This document shows positions 29,266-33,222 of a stretch of 33,222 nt of DNA, piece by piece; within the stretch, counting starts at the first letter, position 1, and the number at the start of each line of letters is the position of its first letter. Source of the stretch: Oscillospiraceae bacterium (GTDB lineage: Bacteria; Bacillota; Clostridia; Oscillospirales; Oscillospiraceae); NCBI GenBank assembly GCA_024404215.1, contig JAKSQI010000001.1, positions 1 through 33,222 of the forward strand. Direction: 5' to 3'. The translations under genes and the position numbers were made by a program. Under the pieces are notes generated by a model. That model did not search any database. It was not told the DNA's origin and saw only the letters and a program-made list of their open reading frames with translations.

Positions 29266-30375
29266 TTAATATTCGCGTTGGTTGTTCAGCCAGAGAACCA
29301 GAAGGTCGACACAGCGGCCGTAGCTTTTCAGCCCCTCCGGCTGGGTGTTGGCTTTTAAAAAGGTATCGTACACCTTGTTGCTGACCGTGCTGGTGGTGCC
29401 TTCCATTTCCTTCCAATAACGGGAATGCTCGTTCCAGTCTGCCCGCAGCTCATCGGTAAAGCCGGCGGCAATTTCGGCCCAGGCCTCTTTATCGGCCTTG
29501 TAGAGGGCGCTGCTGAGATACATCAAACCGCCGAGATAGCCGGAGTATTGATAAAGTAAGCTGTCAGACTGAATGGAAGCGGCAATGCCCAAAAAGTTGC
29601 ATTCGGCTTCCAGGTGCACGCCCTTCTGATGGGCAATTTCGTGGGCTATGGTTTCGCCGATGCCGAAGTCGGGCTGGTGGACATTGATGTAGGTTTCCCC
29701 GGTAAGGGGGAAGAAGATGCCGGTAAAGTCCAGCCGACTCATGATTTTTGAGAAATGGACGGCCTTTGGTCGGGTTGTGGGCCCCTCCAAAAAGGGGAAT
29801 TCTGTCTCAATGGGGTCATACAGGCTTTCGTAATCCGCCATCAGCTCATCCCAGCTGCAAAGGGTAAGGCCATTCTCGTCCCTGGGTACCCGGGTAGAGC
29901 GGGCATTGGCACAGTTGGCGAAATAAACCGTGGCAGTGGTCAGGTCCTCCACAGAAATGCCTTCCGCCTCCAGCCCGGATTGATGGGCAAAGCTGCTGCT
30001 GTAGTAGCCTGTGCTCCAGAACCAGCAATAGGCATTGGCAATCCAGGCTACGACAGCGGCCAGCACCAGCAGGAAACGGAGCAGGATAGCCAGACGACTT
30101 CTGCGGCCCCGAATCAGCTTGATAATCAGCAGAAGCAGGAAGCCCAGCAGAAAAACAGTGGCCAGCCCAAGGTAAAGCTCCATAAAGGAAAGGGGAAAGG
30201 CGGAGAAGAAGCTCCCCATATGACGAAGCAGGGGTTGCGAAAAGCTGCGGTTCACCGAGGCCAGCATGCTTTCCCGGTTCCTGGGCAGGTAAAAAAGGCC
30301 CAGCAGAGCCAGGGGAATCAGTACAGCCGCCAGATAACCGGACCACCGCGCCCGGGGTGCTTTCGTTGTCTTAAT
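29266..30375 (-). CDS. DUF3810 family membrane protein with HExxH motif; probable ATT start
   Basis: This membrane protein of about 369 residues has family features of DUF3810. These are two or three N-terminal helices, FPLSFMELYLG, and a putative zinc metallopeptidase motif HEIAHQKG with Glu further on (HLEAECNFLG). The first ATG (30267) gives only 333 residues, has no ribosome site and loses the first helix. Upstream the frame stays open for 36 codons (KTTKAPRARW, GYLAAVLIPLALLGLFYLP) back to a TAG at 30391. The only ribosome site, AAAGGAGG, is nine bases before an ATT codon at 30375. No ATG, GTG or TTG in this frame lies near it. I therefore propose initiation at ATT. Function is unknown; it may be a membrane protease. 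Confidence 0.75.
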   Translation of the reverse strand: MKTTKAPRARWSGYLAAVLIPLALLGLFYLPRNRESMLASVNRSFSQPLLRHMGSFFSAFPLSFMELYLGLATVFLLGFLLLLIIKLIRGRRSRLAILLRFLLVLAAVVAWIANAYCWFWSTGYYSSSFAHQSGLEAEGISVEDLTTATVYFANCANARSTRVPRDENGLTLCSWDELMADYESLYDPIETEFPFLEGPTTRPKAVHFSKIMSRLDFTGIFFPLTGETYINVHQPDFGIGETIAHEIAHQKGVHLEAECNFLGIAASIQSDSLLYQYSGYLGGLMYLSSALYKADKEAWAEIAAGFTDELRADWNEHSRYWKEMEGTTSTVSNKVYDTFLKANTQPEGLKSYGRCVDLLVLWLNNQREY

Positions 30376-30403
30376 AACAATCGGCCTCCTTTCCTAAGGG
30401 TAA

Positions 30404-30427
30404 GCCCGCCTGCAAACGCAGACGGGC
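30404..30427 (-). terminator. Hairpin between the 75-residue gene and DUF3810
   Basis: GCCCGCCTGC and GCAGACGGGC form a 10-bp stem with one mismatch and an AAAC loop. A T-run is weak or absent, so it may only partly stop transcription before the DUF3810 ribosome site. Confidence 0.4.
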
Positions 30428-30437
30428 CTTGTTTGAG

Positions 30438-30665
30438 TTATTTCTTGAACATGTCAACGATGCCGCCCAGCTTATCCAAGCTGATTTTGGCCTTGACGCC
30501 TTCAACAATCTTTTTAATGGCTTCATCGGGCAGGTCAACACCCAGGAAGGATTCAACGGCCTTAACAGGGTCGCTCTTCAGCTTGTCCATAAAGCCCTTG
30601 TCGTCCTTTGCCTTGGCTACCAGCTTTTCTACCTCGGCTTTAATGTCCAGATTTTTCAGATCCAT
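30438..30665 (-). CDS. Small helical acidic/basic protein, hypothetical
   Basis: This 75-residue protein (MDLKNLDIKAEVEKLVAKAK at the start, DPVKAVESFLGVDLPDEAIK in the middle, LDKLGGIVDMFKK at the end) is highly charged and predicted helical, without a signal peptide. I know no function. The DPVKAVESFLGVDLPDE segment is reminiscent of the small leader-like peptides of the nitrile hydratase/Nif11 type, but no modifying enzyme is nearby, so this is only a resemblance. GAAGGAG precedes the ATG, and a near-perfect promoter lies upstream, so the gene is probably real and well expressed, perhaps with partial readthrough into DUF3810. Confidence 0.78.
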   Translation of the reverse strand: MDLKNLDIKAEVEKLVAKAKDDKGFMDKLKSDPVKAVESFLGVDLPDEAIKKIVEGVKAKISLDKLGGIVDMFKK

Positions 30666-30729
30666 GTCAATTCTCCTTCAAAAGAATTCAGCAGGCAGAC
30701 CGACGGCCGTACATGCTCTGTATGATTTC

Positions 30730-30758
30730 ATTATAGACCATAGGCTGAGGTATTTCAA
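30730..30758 (-). promoter_or_regulatory. Promoter of the 75-residue protein gene
   Basis: On the minus strand TTGAAA (5 of 6) and TATAAT (6 of 6) are 17 bp apart. The ATG follows about 65 bases downstream. Confidence 0.82.
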
Positions 30759-30837
30759 TAAAATAGAGAGGAAAAGCTCCTGGGAACTGGCCGAGGAAGC
30801 ATTTGAAAAATTATTTTCAAAAAGATGAAAAAACTGC

Positions 30838-30866
30838 TTGACATTTCGGGGGCGTGGTGATAATAT
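30838..30866 (+). promoter_or_regulatory. Promoter of tRNA-Leu
   Basis: TTGACA (6 of 6) is followed after 17 bp by TAATAT; an overlapping TATAAT lies at 20 bp. The tRNA begins about 20 bases later. Confidence 0.75.
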
Positions 30867-30885
30867 AATCAAGCATTCCGAAAGC

Positions 30886-30974
30886 GCGCGAGTGGTGGAA
30901 TTGGCAGACTCGCTAGATTCAGGTTCTAGTGTTCATTTACGGACGTGCGGGTTCAAGTCCCGCCTCGCGCACCA
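30886..30974 (+). tRNA. tRNA-Leu (anticodon CAG)
   Basis: An 89-base cloverleaf includes the encoded CCA. The acceptor stem is GCGCGAG/CTCGCGC and the D arm is GTGG-AATTGGCAGA-CTC. The anticodon stem CTAGA/TCTAG encloses the loop TTCAGGT (anticodon CAG). A long class II variable arm as in Leu follows, then the T arm GCGGGTTCAAGTCCCGC. It reads CUG leucine codons. Confidence 0.96.
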
Positions 30975-30976
30975 AA

Positions 30977-31008
30977 CCCTTGAAAACACAATGTTTTCAA
31001 GGGTTTTT
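30977..31008 (+). terminator. Terminator after tRNA-Leu
   Basis: A perfect 12-bp stem (CCCTTGAAAACA/TGTTTTCAAGGG) with a CAA loop is followed by five T residues, two bases after the CCA end. Confidence 0.93.
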
Positions 31009-31030
31009 CTTTCCATTTTTTCCCCTTTTT

Positions 31031-31064
31031 CGCTAGATTTTAACCCCTTCCTTAACGCTAGATT
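31031..31064 (+). repeat. Two direct repeats of a tRNA-Leu anticodon-arm segment
   Basis: CGCTAGATT occurs at 31031-31039 and 31056-31064, and also within the tRNA at 30911-30919. They lie between the tRNA terminator and an integrase-like fragment, so they may be recombination-related sites. Nine bases is short and chance is possible. Confidence 0.4.
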
Positions 31065-31092
31065 ATTTCATAGATTTTCGGAAAGGAATCTA

Positions 31093-31224
31093 ATGAAAAG
31101 AAGGACATGTATTAACAAAACGGAACATCTCAGAACAACTTTTAATCAAGGGCATTCATCTTTTATCAAATCCTGTCAAATTAGGAACTTATCGAAGCAA
31201 ACTATATCATATTACTTTAAATAA
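31093..31224 (+). pseudogene. Tyrosine recombinase/integrase N-terminal fragment
   Basis: This 43-residue open frame has a good ribosome site (AAAGGAATCTA before ATG) and ends at TAA. Its second half, HSSFIKSCQIRNLSKQTISYYFK, resembles the core-binding N-terminal domain of tyrosine recombinases, which typically read F-x2-F/Y-hydrophobic-x-C/K-x-RNLS-x-x-TI-x-YY. No catalytic domain with Arg-His-Arg-Tyr follows; the next 200 bases carry stops in all frames. It lies 119 bases after tRNA-Leu, the usual place for an island integrase, so I read it as the stump of a deleted integrase gene. The match is short, and confidence is moderate. Confidence 0.5.
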
Positions 31225-31440
31225 TAAAATCTAAAAACTGGAGTGGGGTGAAAAAAGAGTAGTGGGTGAATATTGACCGTATGGGCAGAGAATGCACTGT
31301 GAGCGAGGATGAGGGCAAGCGTATGACTATCTCTTATGTGTAAGTATTCTTTGGTCTGGTCGTCATTTTCAGTTGAATTCATTAGTTTCGTAGGTGTTTT
31401 GATATATCAAATAATACGAAAACATAGGGAGGGTTTCAAA

Positions 31441-32769
31441 ATGAAGGGATGTTTTGCCAACTTAAATATGAAGAAAAAAGCGACGTATCTTTTTCCGGTT
31501 TTGTTCTTGGCATTACTCTTGCTTATCGCGACTGGGTGCGGGAATGGCGGCGATGACAAGACCGTGGATGTACCGGGATGCTTTTCACGTGAAGATTACA
31601 TTCTCTCAGATACAATTGCCAACGGAACTGCAGATTATGTAAAAATATATTCCGATGTTTATGACCTTTACCCAGATTCAACCACTATTGTTGTCGGTAC
31701 TGTAGAAGATCTTACATATTCCGATGCCGATGGAATTGCCACTACCTACTACGACTTACTTGTTGAGGATTGCTGGGAAGGCAATGTCAAGAAGGGGGAT
31801 AGAATAACTGTTGCCCATAACGGCGGTTTCGTCCGAAATGGAAATACGCTTATTAAGGAAACCATTTACAACACACCGCTCCCGGAAAAAGGTGACTACT
31901 ACTTGTTATTTCTAACGAACTGGTGTTCCGGTACGTACTGTGCCCTAAATACCTTTATGGCTAGATACTATATAAGTAAAGACCAAACTCTTTATCGGTT
32001 TGTTCCAGACGAGCCATACATCAAATCTGAAATGGACCGAGGTGAAGATCCAACCAAATTGGATGAAATGAAGTTATTGGTTCTGCAATTAAGCGAAAGC
32101 TTTCTGAGCAATCAACCGGCTTCATTGGAAGAAAACCTAAATCTGTTGTTGCGGTGGGAACCCTTTTTGGACTCAAATCAAGATTCGCAGTCTTTAACAG
32201 AAGCATATGAGGAGGCCTGCCTAACCTTATTAGAAAAGACCAGACTGGCCGTAAAAAATACAACAGAGAAACCTACCGTCTTAATTTTAAGCGGTGAAAG
32301 TCCGTTTCTGGCAGCAGGCGGTGATACCTTCCAAAATGTAATCATTGAAGAAGCAGGATGCCGAAATGTTATTGAAAATTACAACTGCAAGGGGAACTTT
32401 GTTACGTTAACAGAGAACGACCTGTTACAGCTAAATCCAGATTATATTATTCTGCCAGATACAGCATCGTACCGATTGAGCGATTACCCGCTATTTGAGC
32501 AAATGACCGCCGGTATGAATAATCAAATCATCCGGATTCCCTTTGCCTGCGAGCATGAGTTCTATTCCTTGAATGTCAGCCTCGGCCGAGGTGACTCAGG
32601 GGCGTTTTTGGCTGTGGCCTTTCTCCTAAGCAACATTCACGAGAGTGTCTACAATAGAAACCAGTTCGTAGCTGACGCATATTGTTTTGCAACTGCCTAT
32701 TATGGATATGAAGAAATGTACATTGAAGAAATTGAAGCATATCAGAGACAGTGGGAGGAAACTGCATGA
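31441..32769 (+). CDS. Lipoprotein with C-terminal periplasmic-binding (BtuF/FhuD-like) domain
   Basis: This 442-residue protein starts at an ATG with GGGAGGG upstream. A basic, hydrophobic signal peptide ends in LLIATGC (lipidated Cys33), followed by GNGGDD, so it should be a surface lipoprotein. Residues 40-260 are an unrecognised domain (TIVVGTVEDLTYSDADG, GDRITVAHNGGFV, LPEKGDYYLLFLTNWCSG). From about residue 277 the sequence resembles one lobe of siderophore/cobalamin-binding proteins (Peripla_BP_2): KPTVLILSGESPFLAAGGDT, EEAGCRNVIENY, ENDLLQLNPDYIILPD and NNQIIRIP. The combination is unusual, and only part of a binding protein is present. There is no transporter next to it. Base composition is much more AT-rich than in the window's core genes, consistent with acquired DNA. 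Confidence 0.72.
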   Translation: MKGCFANLNMKKKATYLFPVLFLALLLLIATGCGNGGDDKTVDVPGCFSREDYILSDTIANGTADYVKIYSDVYDLYPDSTTIVVGTVEDLTYSDADGIATTYYDLLVEDCWEGNVKKGDRITVAHNGGFVRNGNTLIKETIYNTPLPEKGDYYLLFLTNWCSGTYCALNTFMARYYISKDQTLYRFVPDEPYIKSEMDRGEDPTKLDEMKLLVLQLSESFLSNQPASLEENLNLLLRWEPFLDSNQDSQSLTEAYEEACLTLLEKTRLAVKNTTEKPTVLILSGESPFLAAGGDTFQNVIIEEAGCRNVIENYNCKGNFVTLTENDLLQLNPDYIILPDTASYRLSDYPLFEQMTAGMNNQIIRIPFACEHEFYSLNVSLGRGDSGAFLAVAFLLSNIHESVYNRNQFVADAYCFATAYYGYEEMYIEEIEAYQRQWEETA

Positions 32770-32861
32770 AGCTAGCATACCGCATTATCTATCGTTGTTT
32801 ATTGATAACTCCAGCAATCAGCCTTATTATGTCATTTCACGCAAATGCTGCATACAACTAT
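32766..32861 (+). other. Possible short secreted-peptide frame, perhaps truncated
   Basis: The ATG overlaps the lipoprotein stop as ATGA and opens a 31-residue frame that looks like a signal peptide. It has a basic start MKLAYRIIYR, a hydrophobic middle CLLITPAISLIM, and a HANAA cleavage-like end before YNY and TGA. After this TGA the same frame stays open for another 35 codons (to 32971), so a longer gene may have been cut by a nonsense mutation. No ribosome site other than coupling is seen. Confidence 0.3.
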
Positions 32862-32979
32862 TGATCGTCATCCATCACAGGCATTGATTACAATTGTCAT
32901 ATTATGACCCTTAATAGAATAGACAGAGAAGTACATAATGGATTAATGGCGCTTTTGGAAAAAAGAATTTAAGATTGTC

Positions 32980-33021
32980 AAAAACAGGCCGGGGAGTATC
33001 GCAAATTTCGATACTCCCCGG
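32980..33021 (-). terminator. Terminator of the zinc-ribbon gene at the right edge
   Basis: A 13-bp perfect stem (CCGGGGAGTATCG/CGATACTCCCCGG) is followed on the minus strand by GCCTGTTTTTG. It lies 30 bases after the stop of the partial gene. Confidence 0.85.
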
Positions 33022-33051
33022 TCTTAGTGCTGCCCTTGGTATGCAGGCTTA

Positions 33052-33222
33052 CTATTCCGCAGCGGGTGTCTGGTATCCGCACTTGGGGCAGCTGCCGTTT
33101 TCGTTTAAGGCAATCCCGCAAAGGGGACAGCGCACCCGGCTGCCGGAAACTTCAAATTCCTGGCTAGTGTTAGAGCCCAGCGAAAACAACCATTTTGGGC
33201 TCACAAAAAACAGCCAATTTGA
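33052..33222 (-). CDS. Partial CDS: C-terminal end of a zinc-ribbon protein
   Basis: The minus-strand frame is open from the window edge for 56 residues to a TAG at 33052-33054. It contains WLFFVSPKWLFSLGSNTSQ, then EFEVSGSRVRCPLCG and GSCPKCGYQTPAAE. The two Cys-x2-Cys pairs (RCPLCG and SCPKCG, ten residues apart) form a compact zinc ribbon at the protein's C-terminus. The start and the rest of the protein lie outside the window, so its role cannot be given. The strong terminator after it supports a real gene end. Confidence 0.75.
   Translation of the reverse strand, partial: SNWLFFVSPKWLFSLGSNTSQEFEVSGSRVRCPLCGIALNENGSCPKCGYQTPAAE

Noticed and set aside
30735..30828. Short plus-strand tail frame ending SSWELAEEAFEKLFSKR
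   Set aside because: It looks peptide-like, but there is no start codon or ribosome site, and it overlaps the minus-strand promoter of the 75-residue gene.
30838..31224. Long plus-strand frame running through tRNA-Leu
   Set aside because: Its first part is a translation of the tRNA itself (the well-known ELADSLDSGSS-type artefact). Only the last 43 codons, with their own ribosome site, were kept as an integrase-like fragment.

Overview
The window looks like the chromosome of a Gram-positive-type anaerobe of the Bacillota, most likely Clostridia or a relative. The pointers are consensus -35/-10 promoters, strong AGGAGG-type ribosome sites, lysine and cobalamin riboswitches, an oxygen-sensitive glycyl radical enzyme, QueH-type queuosine synthesis, and clostridial families such as DUF3810, DUF2284 and DUF2292. 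This is inferred from gene content; no species is identified.

Layout. 38-1613: pta and a small membrane protein. 1620-4135: a degraded area with an AT-rich small membrane gene, the 3' end of a group II intron, and a lysine-riboswitch-controlled NhaC/LysW-type lysine transporter broken by a nonsense codon and a frameshifting deletion. 4257-6270: a Nudix hydrolase diverging from a DUF2284 plus metallo-beta-lactamase pair. 6276-12359, all on the minus strand: a PIN/NYN-like protein with a very long disordered linker, an enoyl-CoA hydratase downstream of two overlapping MATE exporters, and a rhomboid protease. 12521-15873: a glycyl radical enzyme without its activase, then a four-cluster Fe-S protein resembling the beta subunit of pyrogallol transhydroxylase.

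15935-24206 is the most interesting part. A promoter, cobalamin riboswitch and terminator lead into a second promoter with its own leader terminator. These precede a tandem-domain SAM methyltransferase and a complete five-gene nickel/peptide-type ABC transporter. A C-tract/G-tract dyad (CCCCC, 1-2 nt, GGGGG, C) abuts the -35 hexamer of that second promoter. The same dyad lies at exactly the same place in front of a 49-residue DUF2292 gene (23352) and a very His-rich metal-binding protein gene (23710). I read this as one local regulon, probably for acquisition and handling of cobalt or nickel, in which the methyltransferase may act on a small-molecule metal ligand. The CsoR/RcnR-like look of the operator and the metallophore idea are inference.

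24224-30758, all on the minus strand: a tRNA-dihydrouridine synthase and an Old Yellow Enzyme-type flavoprotein, a 14-bp tandem repeat and a large palindrome, queH, a small P-loop protein, another MBL hydrolase, a DUF3810 protein that seems to start at ATT, and a 75-residue unknown protein. 30886-32980: tRNA-Leu(CAG) followed by an AT-rich segment with an integrase-like N-terminal fragment and a lipoprotein carrying a BtuF/FhuD-like domain, probably the remains of an island inserted next to the tRNA. The right edge cuts a zinc-ribbon protein gene.
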